A stretch of 64,000 nucleotides of DNA from Cannabis sativa (GCF_029168945.1 NC_083610.1:73027580-73091579); one strand, 5' to 3'; counted from the first letter of the stretch, positions 1 to 12,654 are shown. Numbers and translations: made by a program. Notes: generated by a model not told the origin, from the letters alone.

Positions 1-1420
1 CGTATAAGTTATGAAATTCAAACCCTCCTATATTTCATACAATCTAATAATTAATATTTTTTTTTAAAAAAAAGTGAGTGAATCTCACGCCATTCTCCCT
101 AATTAAAAAAAAAAATCTTATGCTCTTCTATCACAGTATAAAATAATTATACTGTCCTAAAATATATGTGGCACTCAACAACTAAACGAATTTTCATTAA
201 AAAAAAAATAATAAAACAAACAACACTACGATACCAAAAAAAATTTTGGAAAATTTTATTTATACTTTACAATTTTTTAAAGACACTCCATTTTATTTAA
301 AATTTATATCTTTAATTGTACTAAATTTTTTTAACTTTTTTCTTTCAATTTATATTCTTAAAAAATATATCTATTAAACAAAAATAAATTATTTTAAATA
401 TTATGACAAAAAATTATATAAAATTTTCTTAAAAAAATTAAAAACATGAGTTAGAAAAAATTATGAAATGAAATCAAAATAAGTATTGAAATTAACATAA
501 AATAATGTGAGAAATTTTTTTTAAACAAATATTAAAAGTAATTTTTAAAAATTATTTAAGTTTATCTTTTTTTAATAATAAGATATATTTATCATGCTAT
601 GGGGGTGCAAATAAAACTTCCAAAAAATATTATATTATTTTTGATCGTCAATTAAGAGAAGGGTAATTATATTTCCACCCTAAATAATTATAAGTACACT
701 TCATGTTTAAGTTGATCCCATTTAATAAATTAAAATATTATTTTTTTAATAAAAATACTCTATCTATTTATATCAAAAGTACACCCCATCCCATGTTTAG
801 AATTTTTGTTTCCTCTTTTCTTTCATCAATTTTTTTTTTCTCAATTTCCATCCCACTTACCTGTTAAACATAGTATCATTTTTTTATATGAACTATTTGT
901 GAAGCCTACGAGTCTCCAACTATTTTCAATAAATTTTTTTTTAAAATAAAACAAATTAATTACAAAGTTACAATAACATAAAATTAGAAGAATAATTTTT
1001 TTTTAAAGGAAGTAATTTACCGTAATATAAATCACATCAAGAAGAGATAAATTTCCATTAACGTGAGAAGAAGTCTTTGGGGAATCTATTTCTAAAATTA
1101 AAACTCTTATATACAACTAAATTAGTATCATACATATCCTTCTAAACAAATTATCTTACATATCATTATATTAATGTTTCATAATCTATATAAAAGTTTT
1201 GTAATTGTAATATTGAATTGATGATTTGTAAGGGTTAAATAAAACAGCTGAATTTTAGTAGATGGGTGTGTATTGATTATGAATAAATTTTATAAGAAAC
1301 TTAATTTTAGAATTGTTTATTTTTATTCTTTTATAAAAAGACAAAAATATATTTAATTTATTGAAGTGTATTTTTAATTATTTGAGTTGTAAATATAATG
1401 TTTTGAACAATATCAATAAT
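1..1420. other. AT-rich intergenic DNA, no gene
   Basis: Very AT-rich sequence with many A and T runs and no supportable open reading frame. Around 240-560 it is loosely similar to 14610-14890: both share an ATATTATGA core followed by A-rich blocks in the same order. This suggests an old dispersed repeat. Nothing else is recognisable. Confidence 0.6.
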
Positions 1421-1720
1421 ATCCCACGTGAGGTTAATTGAGGATAATTAAAATAATTTTATATGGTTGGAAGGCAGCCGACACACGTGGTTAACAGCTG
1501 GCTTGATGATGAGCCGCAACGTGGGAAGCCAAGCCGATCCTAAAATTACGGAAAGGAAGTGAGGATCGGCTAAAGCGCCGCCTGGGGCTGTGTTGATCCA
1601 TCCAGCCAGCCAGCGCATGTTTTATTACAATATTTTTGGACCATTGTACCCTCTCCAGTGCTCTGCTTCACCACCACCACCACAATCCCACTTTCATTCA
1701 GTTAACACGTGTCATATTAT
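1421..1720. promoter_or_regulatory. G-box cluster and 10-bp perfect inverted repeat
   Basis: A short, less AT-rich island holds several CACGTG or ACGTG cores (near 1424, 1482, 1520 and 1706), the core of plant bZIP/bHLH binding sites. It also holds a perfect 10-bp inverted repeat, AGCCGATCCT at 1532-1541 and AGGATCGGCT at 1562-1571. It resembles a promoter-proximal region, but no gene follows: the next 9 kb is a retrotransposon that begins about 300 bp away. Promoter function is inferred only. Confidence 0.3.
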
Positions 1721-2042
1721 TTTGTTAAAAATAATAATAAATCTTTATCATTTTGCTCCACTACTTTGTTTTTTGTTTTTCTATTTTGTAAAAGGAAATT
1801 TAAAGAAAGTTAGTGGGTTGTGTATTTTATTATTAATAAAGGATATTTTGTTGTTCGTTGATACATGTGCTTTTAACTCCCACTATTCTATTTCTACCTC
1901 CTACATGTGGGTGGGTATTATATATCAACATTTGATCTATTTTACAGTTTTTTTCTCTGGTTGGCAATTCTGCTCCGCCACCACATTCCAATATGCTTCA
2001 CACTAATTAACACAATTACTTTTATTCAAAAAAAAAAAAAAA

Positions 2043-3214
2043 ATTGAAAAACTGTGTTTTTGCAAATGTCAGTTGTATATACGAAAATATAAAAACTGTA
2101 CGCGTTTGCGACGGCGAAAGTAATTCTTCTGACGGGCGAACGGGCGAGAATATAAAATATTTGCGAGAAAAATAAATAACTTGACACGAAGAGATTTATA
2201 CGTGGTATCGGTGTTCTCACGAACACTCACAGTCAGGGGCCACGCCCCGAGAGAATGAAATCAATTAATAAAGTATCAAAATTACGAAAGACAATTGACT
2301 TAAACAAGTTTAGACTCCTACAAGTATTGCGCAATCCTTTGTAATCCACTTTATGAATCGACTTCTTGAAACACCTTGGCTTAGAACTCCCTTCGTCTTT
2401 GAAGTGTGAGTGCTTACTTCCTCCGAAGTAAGGCTTGACAAGTCTTCTCCCGAGAAGACCAAGTGCTTACTTCCTCACGAGTAAGGCTTGACAAGTCTTC
2501 TCCGAAGACCAAGTGCTTACTTCCTCCGAAGTAAGGCTTTATCAAGTCTTCTCCAGAAGACCAATCTCTTGTTCGGTCGAGTAGTTCTTCCATGACCTAC
2601 AGGATAGAGTAAGAACGAGAAATAGAACAACTAGAACACTAGATGAACAAGCTAGGCTCTCGCAAAGCAAAGAAAGACCTATCTCTTCTCTCAAAAGATA
2701 AATGTAGAAAATGAATAATGGAAGAGGTAATACGAATGGTTGCTCTCTAGGCTCTATTTATAGACCATAGAAACCAAAGAGGCAACCACGAGTTCGAATT
2801 GTAATTGTCTAAAACTTTCCAAAAGAAACACGTCTGTACATCGGATTCGGATGCTTGACGAACGGATACGCGAAACGGAAACTTACTAAAATCGGGTTCG
2901 ATCTTCTTTCAATGCTTGATTCTGCCAAAAAGCAGTTAGATATTACGATTGTATCAAGATACGATCGAAATTAATAAGGAAAAGGCAATAAACAAAGTTT
3001 CCACTATAAAAAGACAACTTTCCGAAAGAGAATTCCTTCTCTTTTGAGAAGTTTTCAACAAAGGAAAGTTCGGTGAAAGTGCGAAGCTTTCCAAACAAGG
3101 AAAAGGGCAACTACACTCACGAATTTATAAGGTAAGAAATCGAATATGAATGCACAATCTTACCATAAATGGGAAAATTATTTTGTCAGTAACTTGCTAA
3201 AAAAAGACTTTACA
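2043..3214 (-). repeat. 3' LTR of Sirevirus-like element
   Basis: Aligns along its length with 9996-11156. The right end, read on the - strand, starts TGTAAAGTC directly after a polypurine tract, which defines the LTR boundary. The left edge near 2043 is where similarity to the other LTR stops. It contains three ~51-bp tandem units (2410-2561), each with two small palindromes. Confidence 0.8.
2410..2561. repeat. Tandem palindromic units in the LTR
   Basis: Three consecutive units of about 48-51 bp. Each has a palindrome built on CTTACTTC...GAAGTAAG and a second one built on GTCTTCT...AGAAGAC. The corresponding units in the other LTR (about 10371-10511) carry the same motifs with short deletions inside the palindromes. 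Confidence 0.75.
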
Positions 3215-5080
3215 ATCTCCCCCTTTGGCACTTTAGATGAACAAAATAATTTTTAACACAAAGTACTGCAAGTTAAAGTTAGTCATAACAAATAACTACT
3301 CCCCACGAGTAACACGATCGAAAACCAACAATAACTAAAGAAACATGCTAACTTTTAAACCAAATAAGTTCACGAAGTACCAAAACCTGACTCCACGAAA
3401 AAGGGTGCTAGAGTTGATAAAAACAAATTGAATGCTCAATAAAATGCACATTAATTAAGAAATATTTTGACAACTAAATTGCCAAAAAAGGACCTAACAA
3501 TCTCCCCCTTTGGCGAGTTTAGATAATCAAAATATTATTAATTAACAAACACCTACAAAACAAAGTTAGCAAAATAAACATAAAAACTCCCACTTTGAGA
3601 AGCACAACATTAAACCAAAATAAACGGCTAACTTTGACCAAAGATGAACACGAAACACAAACCTCGGCTCACTGACGAGTTGAGTATACAATTACTCCCC
3701 CTTTTTGTTTATGTATAAGGGCCAAAGACAAAAAGAAATGAAAAGATAGAAATATGTCCAACAAAAACAAAAAGAAAGAAAACTTATGCCCCATAAAGCT
3801 TGATCAATGAGGACAAGCTTGCTTGGACATCTCTTCTTGAACCTCTCCATGACGTGGACGATTGGAGCGGCAAGAAGAGCATTTGAGGGGGCTTGTTTAG
3901 ATTCCACCATTTTCCTTTTTGGGATGCCACTAGGTTCTTTGTTCTCACTATTTTGATGCGAAAGAGACAATGAACGGCAAACAAGCAAGAGAGACAACGA
4001 AATAGAATCGGGTAGGTGGTGAGAGTGAATGACATAAATTGGTTGAAATAAACATGGGAGAGTTTAGCAAAAAGGAAACCAATTTCAACATATTTGAGAA
4101 ACCACCGGCCCACGATTACAAAGGAAGCGCACTCCTTGTAACTTCTTTCCCCTTTTTTTAAAAAAATAAAAGGAAACTAGAATTACCAACAATATTTCCA
4201 AAAATAAGTCAATCTTTCAAGATTAAAGACACATTACATATAAAAGATCAATCTTTAAATGGAAACATATCAAAAATAAATCAAAGAAGAATGAATGTTG
4301 ATACTTACCATTTATGCACAAGATTTTCTTGACCCATGAACCAAGTCACACGCCTCCACTTTTTTTTTTTTTTTTTTTTTAAATTAAAACTGAAAATAAA
4401 ATACAATGTGTACAATAAATATATGTGATTCGAATCAAGCAAAGAAATAAAATATCATTGACAATTGACAAAATAAAATACATGTTATGCTTTTAAGGAA
4501 AATAACTAATTAGTATCTCATGAAATAATCATACTAATTGATGTTAAGGAAAAAGATATGCATGTTGCGAAAATTGTGTACCAGGATTATCAATTTAATT
4601 TTAATAGAGGAGACTTACAGAATTGAACACACTTGTCAGACATAAGTGTGTGCAGTGAAAATAGGATCATTGTCCTTGGCAAGATTTTTCATTTTCGCCT
4701 TTTTCAATTTGATCACTTGGCTTGGATGCTTTCACGCCCATCTTGAAGGTAGCCATTTTACTATGGTAGTGCATCCTCGTCATAGTTGCTAATTACAATG
4801 TTCCGGCTTACTCATCAGATGGCTTTCACACTCGGTATGGGTAGCTCTATTCAATGAGGGCTTTGACAAGTCTGAAACAAAAATTGCTCAACTTGTATAA
4901 GAACATTATTTAATCTGAACACAAATAAGGAGTAACATGAACCTTTTAACACAACATCACAAAGTATGATCGAGACGAGAGATCCTAACTAATTATATTC
5001 GAGAGCATAAACATGATTCGTCAACATACAATGATAGAAGATTAAGAGTAGAGATGAATCACATAACACTATTGTACAAG
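3215..5080 (-). other. Spacer between pol and 3' LTR with repeated polypurine tracts
   Basis: On the - strand a purine-rich AAAGGGGGAGAT tract touches the LTR (3215-3226). A near-identical tract, with about 40 bp of similar flanking sequence, lies at 3500-3512, and a third purine run at 3705-3716. The rest, about 1.9 kb, has only short frames (such as 3692-4113) with no recognisable domain. In Sireviruses this interval can hold an envelope-like gene; nothing here is identifiable as one. Confidence 0.55.
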
Positions 5081-5082
5081 AA

Positions 5083-7980
5083 TTATGAACAAATAAAATT
5101 AAACAATGCAAACTCCCAAAAGACTTTACGAGGGGAGTCAAAGCGACTTGCATCTAGGGCCTTTGTGAAAATATCGGCTAATTGTTTTTCGGTATCAACA
5201 TATTCTAATTGCGATGATTTATTTTCAACAAGTTCCACGATAAAGTGGTGTCTTATGTCAATGTGCTTTGTTCTAGAATGTTGAACGGGATTTTTGGAAA
5301 TATTTATGGCACTAGTATTGTCACAAAAAATAGTCAAAACACCCAATTCAAACCCATAATCAATCAACATTTGTTTCAACCACAATAGTTGAGTCGACAA
5401 TACCACTTGTGACGATGTACTCGGTTCGGCGGTGGATAAGGAGATGGAATTCTGTTTCTTGCTATGCCAGATACTAGATTATTCCCAAGAAAGAAACACC
5501 CTCCACTTGTGCTCTTTCGATCATCGGCATTTCTGCCTTGTCTGCATCAGCTTAAAACAAGCAAGATTTGAATTGGTATCTTTCGAGTACCAAATTCCAT
5601 AATCGAAGTCTTGTAACATATCTAATAATCCTTTTCTGGTGATACATGAGATTCCATAGGATTACTTTGATATCTAGCACACACTCCCTGTAACATATAT
5701 CGGGACGACTAAACGAGTTAAATACAAAAGACTTGATCATGCTACGATAGAGTGTAGTGTCTACCTTTACTCCATTCTCATCTTTTGTTAATTTCGGTGT
5801 GGTGCTCATAGGAGTACTTACACCTTCCGATTCAAGGCCAAATTTCTTGACAAGGTTCTTAGCATACTTGCTTTGAGATACAAATGTACCTCCTTCCATT
5901 TGTCTCAACTTGAAGACCCGAAAGAAATTAAGCTCACCAACCATGCTCATTTCAAATTCACTTTTCATTTGATCAACAAATACCTGCACTTCATGGTTAG
6001 ATGTAGAACCAAAAACTATATCATCAACATAAATTTGAGCAATGATAAAATCAGATTTTATATGTTTGATGAAAGAGTTTTATCCACACTACCTACGTGA
6101 TAGCCATGAGAAAGTAAAAATTGAGTCAACCTTTCATACCAAGCTCGAGGAGCTTGTTTCGGACCATACAAAGCTTTTTCAAGTTTGTATACAAGGTACG
6201 GAAATTGAGGATCTTCAAATCCTTTTTGGTTGCTTTCAACATAAACTTCCTCATTCAAAATACCATTTAGGAAGGCAGATTTCACATCCATTTGAAACAA
6301 TTTAATATTCGAATACAAGAAATACACAAAAGTAAACGAATTGATTCTAATCTTGAAACGAGGCAAAGTTTCATCAAAATCAATACCTTCTACATGTGTA
6401 CCCTTGAGCCACCAAACGAGCCTTGTTTCTCACAATTATGTCTTAGGAACTCATCACTTTTATTTTTAAACAACCACTTTGTTCCAATAACATTTATACC
6501 TTTTGGTCTTCGAACCAAAATCCATACCTTGTTGCGAACAAATTGGTTGAGTTCCTCTTGCATTGCATTGAGCCATTCCTCGAAAGGTCATGGCTTCCTT
6601 CACATTTTTCGGTTCATATTGAGAAACAAAGCAAAGAAAGGCGATTAAATTAATATACCTTCTGCGAGTTACCATGCTTTCTTCGGGATTTCCAAGGATG
6701 AGATCTTTTGGATGATTCGGTTTGACTGCGGTGCTTGGTTCTTTCGAATAGAGTCGGTGATGATGTTTGGATGAGTCAAGATAGACGGTTACGGTTCTCC
6801 GGTTTCGGTTGCGACGGCGGATTCGTCCTTTGCGGCATCGGCAATGGGTTCTTTGCATCGAGATCTCTTTGTTACAACACGGAGGGTATCCATGAGACTA
6901 TCTATCTTGGCTTAAATGAAAAACTACGAAAAATCTCTAAAATCATCAGCAACCACATTAGGCGATTCCAGAAACGGTTTGAGTTCTCATGTTATAAACA
7001 CGATAAGCTCTCTTGTTTAAGGAATATCCAATAAACACACCAACATCACTTTTAGCATCAAATTTACCAATATGCTCACGATCTCTATAGACATAACACA
7101 CACATCCAAAAACATGAAAATGACTTACATTGAGGCGCTTACCTTTCCGGATTTCATAAGATGTTTTTGAGGTACACTGGACGAATAAACACTACAATGT
7201 TTATTATGTAGCAAGGAAATTTGTGTTAATAGCTTCGGCCATAAGCGCTTTGTCAACTTCTTGCTATTTAACATCACTCTTGCCATTTTACGCAATGTTC
7301 GATTCTTCCTCTTGACAACTCCATTTTGTTGAGGAGTTTTGGAGTTTGAAAATTCATGAGTTATACTGTAGACTCGCAAAAATCATCATACACGAATTTT
7401 CAAACTCCTTACCATGATCAACTTCGAATTCGAACAATTTTCCCAATATTACAACCTTTCTCGACTCTTAATCTCGGACAAGAGTTTTAAAAGGCATCGA
7501 AGTGTCGATTTTTCTCTTAAGAAATCTACCCGAGTAAAACGAGAGAAATCATCAACACACACAAAGATATATCGTTTACCATTCAAACTTTCAACTTGGA
7601 TTGGACCCATAAGATCCATGTGAAGCAATTCCAATACCTTTGAGGTATTGATATCGGTTTCTGAGGCTTGTGAGTGATTTTTAATTGCTTCCCAGTTGAC
7701 ACAGTTCACACTTACCTTCACTTTCCTTACCAAGCTTGGGAAGACCTCGAACAATACACCTTGCATTTGACAATTTTTTTTCGGGTTTTTAAAATTAATA
7801 TGCCCAAGTTTGGCATGCCACGGATACGTAGTGTTGTTGATGGTAGTGACAAGTAAACACGGGGGTTAGAGTGTAACGGTTATCATTGGATCGAAATCCT
7901 TGCAAGATACATTCATTGTCATCATTCGGAACATAACAATGATCACTATCAAAAGAAAGCAGTAAACCCTTGATCACGGA
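5083..7980 (-). pseudogene. Copia pol remnant: integrase, RT, RNase H
   Basis: Broken pol of the Sirevirus-like element. From its N-terminal side, 7449-7766 holds an integrase core (HMDLMGPIQ, then FVCVDDFSRFT). 7125-7379 continues it (TPQQNGVVKRKNRTLRKMAR). 6058-6366 carries the copia RT block QMDVKSAFLNG followed by PKQAPRAWYERL. 5552-5989 is the next RT part (VSQSKYAKNLVKKF). 5083-5406 is RNase H (CDNTSAINISKNP, HIDIRHHF, DIFTKAL). At least four frameshifts and several stops separate the pieces, so no functional polyprotein can be made. Family assignment is secure; the number of lesions may be inflated by sequencing error. Confidence 0.85.
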
Positions 7981-8159
7981 TTTGGCGATGCTAAGTAAAT
8001 TAGCCTCGGATCCTTCAGTAACATCACATTTTTCGGTTTAGGTAACCATGAAATTTAGAGTTCCCATACCAACAACTTTTCCGGATAGGCCATTACCAAA
8101 AGTGACTTCTCCACATTGCATAGGCCGAATGTTAGTCGAAAAATCCTTGTCACTGTCAT

Positions 8160-9910
8160 ATGTCTAGAGCGACCCGCGTCGAAATGCCACATTTGAGATA
8201 CGGCGGTTTATCGGAAAAACCGGTAGACACTTCTTTTTCACCCATATTTGTTTCAAACCTTTATGTTTCTTTTGAGATTTTTCAAATTATCAAAATAATT
8301 TATTTTAAACGGATTGTTCAACGTGAAACATTTAGGTACGATATGTCCTTTTCTACCACAAAAATGACAAATGGGAATAAATCTTTTTACCGAGATCTTA
8401 CCACTTTTTAAAAATCCTGGAGATTTTGCGGCGTCGAAGCATTTGTTCTTGCGCTGTAACGTCGTAGAGCGTACGGCGAGTTTGTAGCCTCAAGGTGATT
8501 CGTTGGAACACTAGATATTACAAACTTCGTGACTCAAGAACTTTCCATTCCATTAGAACCAAGGCTGCGAAACCTCTCGACTGCATTCGAGCTTTTCAAA
8601 AAATAGAAGATCCGGGGTTAAGCATTTGAACATTTTTCTTAAAATTTTCAAGTTCCTTCTTTAATAGAGAGATTTTTTCATCTTTATCACAAAAACTTGT
8701 CTCATATTCTTTTATTTTCAAATCACACATTTCAATCGATGAGACAATTTTTTATTCAATTTATTCAACTCTCTATTTTCGAAGCAACTTTGAATCCATT
8801 TTTCATACATGACTTTGTATGATTCGGCAAGAGATTCTTCACGGATTTCGGACTCATGCGAATGCGATTCCTCTTGTTTGGTGGTATTATTCGAGACATA
8901 CCAATCTAGCTTTCACTGTGAATCACACGACACATTAGTCATAACGAGAGGTTAGGGCAACATTTTCGACAATATCTTCGTCAACTTTCGGTTTTCATCA
9001 CTCAGTGACATTGAAACTTTTCTTATTCTTTTTCAAAGTGTTTGCACACTCGGCTTGAATATGCCCAAGAAACCTTCACATTCCACCTTATGAATTCCCT
9101 TTTTGTTAGAGACGGAAAGGTTTAATGAAAGTATTACTTTATTGAACCTTTTGATATGTTCTTTTTATTTCCCATCTTTTTCATATATTTTTGAAAATTC
9201 TTAGTTAATAAAGCAATCTCATCATCACATTCACTATCAGAATTTTCATTATCAGCAACTTTCAAAGCAATACTTTTACCTTTATCGGCAAATGGATTTG
9301 GGTTTGTCCTTTTGTTTAATCTGTTGATTTAATTCAAAAGTACGTAAGGAACAATCAATTCTTCCACTTTCATAGTGCTAAAATCTTTAGCTTCCTCCAT
9401 TGCCAAAAGTTTAGTATCGAGCCTTTACGGAAGAACTACAACAATTTTTCTCACGAAACGAGAATCATCGAAGCTTTCTCCAAGAGCAAAAATATTCATT
9501 AGCAATGTCGGATAATTTTTCATAGAATTCGGTTAAAGTTTCATTATCGGACATTCTAGCTCATCAAATTTAGTTTGAAGCATGATAAATCTAGATCTTT
9601 TCACATCGAAGTTCCTTGAGTTTGAAGAATCTCCCAAGCTTCGCCAAGCGGAAACACGAGATGATATAAGTTTAATGTAACCTGCTACACCATTAAAGAT
9701 AGCATGCAAGGCTTCGCTATTGTGGGCAGATAATTTATCATCTTGATAGACCATTCCGGTTCGAGATTTTGTAATAGTATTACACGAAGAATCGACTCAG
9801 TTGGAGGAGACCAACTGATAGAACCATTCTCCACGCATACTCATCTTGAGATTTGATGAAGGCCACCGTTACAACTTTCGATAAGGATAGTTAGAGTCAT
9901 TAACGACGGT
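8160..9910 (-). pseudogene. Copia gag remnant with CCHC zinc knuckle
   Basis: Degenerate gag of the same element. Near 8328-8374 the - strand encodes CHFCGRKGHIVPKC, a CX2CX4HX4C nucleic-acid-binding knuckle. At 9533-9754 a frame resembles the plant copia gag domain (the AWRSLGD and VKRSRF...LQTKFDEL blocks). The start, near 9900, reads like a copia gag N-terminus but is frameshifted. No intact frame exceeds 75 codons. Confidence 0.7.
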
Positions 9911-9995
9911 GGTCTAGAAATAGAACTTCATGCAAAAAAATGACATTAGCAAAAACGTTATAGGACCACCTTAAGAGTTTAGTGTCTACGTACCG

Positions 9996-11156
9996 ATTGA
10001 AAAGCATGTTTTTGCAAATGTCGATTGTATATACGAAAATATAAAAGCATGTACGCGTTTGCGACGGCGAAAGTAATTACGCTACTGACGGAAGCGAACG
10101 GGCGAATATAAAATATTTGCGAGAAAAATAAATAACTTGACACGAGATTTATACGTGGTATCGGTGTTCTCACAGTGAACACTCTGAGTCACGGGGCCAC
10201 GCCCGAGAGAATGAAATCAATTAATAAAGTATCAAAATTACAAAGACAATTGACTTAAACAAGTTTAGACTCCTACAAAGTATTGCGCTTGATCCTTTGT
10301 AATCCAAGCTTTTATGAATGCGACTTGAAAACACCTTGGCTTGAACTCCCGCCGTCTTTGAAGTGTGAGTGCTTACTTCCTCCGAAGTAAGGCTTGACAA
10401 GTCTTCTCAGAGACCCAAGTCTTCTTTTCCTCCGTAAAGGCTTGACAAGTCTTCTCCCGAAGACCCGAGTGCTTACTTCCTCGTAAGGCTTTATCAATCT
10501 TCTCAGAGACCGATCTCTTGTTCGGTCAGTAGTTCTTCTGACACCTAGGATAGAGTAAGAACGAGAAATAGAACAAGCTAGAACCTAGATGAGCAAACTA
10601 GGCTCTCACAAAACAAAGAAAGACTCTCTTCTCTCAAAAGATAAATGTAGAAAATGAATAATGGAAGAGGTAATACGAATGGTTGCTCTACAGGCTCTGT
10701 TATAGACCATAGAAACCAAAGAGGCAACCACGAGTTCGAATTAGCGGTATGCAAAAACTTTCCAAAAGAAACACGATCTGTACATCGGATTCGGATGCGA
10801 CGAAGCGGATACGCGAGAAACGGGAAACTTACAAAAATCGGGTCGATCTTCTTTCAATGCTTGATTCTGCCAAAAACGGATTAGATATTCGGTGTATCGA
10901 ATCTGATCGAAATTAATAAGGAAAAGGCAATAAACAAAGTTTCCCTAAAAAAGACAACTTTCCAAAAGAGAATTCCTTCTCTTTTGAGAAGTTTTCAACA
11001 AAGGAAAGTTCAGCTGAAAGTGCAACTTTCCAAACAAGGAAAAGGGCAACTACACTCCGAATTTATAAGGTAAGAAATCGAATATGAATGCACACCAATC
11101 TTACCATAAATGGGAAAATTATTTTGTCAACTAACTTGCTAAAAAAAGACTTTACA
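9996..11156 (-). repeat. 5' LTR of Sirevirus-like element
   Basis: Counterpart of 2043-3214. The two copies differ by many short insertions and deletions, fewer substitutions, and several of the deletions lie within the LTR palindromes. On the - strand it begins TGTAAAGTC at 11156. The sequence next to its inner end (before 9996) does not match a standard primer-binding site. Confidence 0.8.
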
Positions 11157-12110
11157 AAAATTAACACAATTAGTTATAAAATTGAGGTTAGGTAATAAAA
11201 ATAATGGAATAGGAATTGCTTTGACCAAAAATAGTTATTAATATTTTTGATCAGATTGCACAGTAAGTATTTTCTTTTGTTTATGAGAACTTTCTCTCAA
11301 AGTTTATAATGGATTCTTTATTCTGGTCTCTTTTTTCTCTTTTTCTTTTACGTCAATTTCTTACTTCATTTATATTGTATGCTATATGATGGACACGTGT
11401 ACCTATAAGTTGTTAAATTTTCATGATTAGTTTTGTATTGAGATTATCTGTTTTTGGGTTAACTTTGTTTTATTTGATCTGGTTTTAATTTTTACGGAGC
11501 CTAGATGAGATTTACTTTGACTAAGTGTGATGCTTATCTTATATATATCAACATAATTGGTTTATCTTAAATGTCAACTATTCCGGGTCATTGATTTACC
11601 TTGCTTATTGGGCCGAGATATAGTCATACTTCAGGTCTTGGTTTATCTCAAACTATATATCCTGGGGTATAACTTGAATTTTAGCATTGCAAATATTTGA
11701 TCCAATTAGCTTTTGGCTGGGAGATGGAGGTGAAAGGAAATGGTTTTCCTTCATTTAAGTAGGTAGAGTTATCCAAAACACAAATTTATAGAGAGTGTTT
11801 GCACCGTTTTGGTTGCATTGATGAAGTGAATTGTTTATTATGATTTGGATTTAGAGACTCATCATCATTTGCTAGCTCTTTAAATGTACGTAATTATAAT
11901 AACCAAATTTAGATGGAGATTTTCAATTGAATTGGGCTGAATGTTCAACAAGATGATTTAGTGCATTGCTTCAAGTGGGTGAAAAGGTATAAAAGGCCAA
12001 AGAGGAAAAAAGAAGTCTATGTGGCTAATTGGCTATCCTTTGGTATATAATATTTGGCAAGTCAGGAATAATGCTCTTTAGAATGCTGACGTATATGCTA
12101 TAAAGTATAA
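11157..12110. other. AT-rich intergenic DNA
   Basis: No supportable open reading frame, RNA gene or repeat boundary was found. A 14-bp string at 11159-11172 (AATTAACACAATTA) also occurs at 2005-2018, outside the left LTR. Confidence 0.5.
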
Positions 12111-12504
12111 AAAAATTTGAGTAAATATTATTTTAAATTCTGTATTTTTTTTTAAAGTTATTAATTACACTTTTTGTTTTGTTAAATGATAAAAATAGAC
12201 TTTATATTTTCTAAATTAGTAAAAATAGAACTCTAAGTTTAATTTTTAATAATTTTATTTTTTAATATAACTAACTTTAAGATAATTTTTAATACGAATA
12301 GATAAGAAAATGCAACTAATTTTATCATAACATTTTTAAATCAAATTAATATTAAGTTTTATTTTGATAACAAATCAGTTTAGGATCCTATTTGTACAAT
12401 TTTAGAAAATATACAAAGTCTATTTTGTCATTTAATAAAACAGAGGGTCTAATTAATAATTTTTGCAAAATACAGAATTTAAAATAGTATAAACTCAAAA
12501 TTTT
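12111..12504. mobile_element. MITE with ~115-bp terminal inverted repeats
   Basis: The first ~115 bp (AAATTTGAGTAAATATTAT...) is matched in reverse complement by the last ~115 bp (...ATAGTATAAACTCAAAATTT). The arms include the motifs TTTTGTTAAATGA and ATAGACTTT. There is no coding capacity. Long imperfect TIRs and small size fit a non-autonomous DNA transposon, perhaps Mutator-like. No target-site duplication was resolved. Confidence 0.6.
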
Positions 12505-12654
12505 ATTTTAAATTTTTTCATTTTAAAAGAGAGAAAGCCAGTATAAACAATTTCAATTGGTTGGATAACTTGATTATTGTACTTATTTCTAAAGTTGTAA
12601 AAAGTTGTTGTTGGCACTTGACAATAAAATTCTTCTTGCATACAAAAAAAAATA

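Larger units (their letters stand above)
2043..11156 (-). mobile_element. Decayed Ty1/copia retrotransposon, Sirevirus-like
   Basis: Two direct repeats of about 1.17 kb (2043-3214 and 9996-11156) enclose copia gag-protease-integrase-RT-RNaseH remnants, all on the - strand. On that strand the order is 5' LTR (right), gag, zinc knuckle, integrase, RT, RNase H, a 1.9-kb spacer, polypurine tract, 3' LTR (left). Copia order (integrase before RT) is clear. Long palindrome-rich LTRs, repeated polypurine tracts and the long spacer after pol fit the Sirevirus lineage. All frames are broken, so the element is dead. No clean initiator-tRNA primer-binding site is visible next to the 5' LTR. Confidence 0.85.

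Noticed and set aside
1590..2006. 138-codon frame at 1590-2006
   Set aside because: Low-complexity, Phe/Tyr/His-rich translation with no domain in AT-rich DNA; no splice or codon evidence.
2410..2561. CRISPR array
   Set aside because: Regular repeats with palindromes, but no unique spacers, and the setting is a plant retrotransposon LTR.
3692..4113. Envelope-like gene in the Sirevirus-like element
   Set aside because: Two overlapping frames of about 100 codons with no recognisable domain; kept only as a possibility in the spacer entry.
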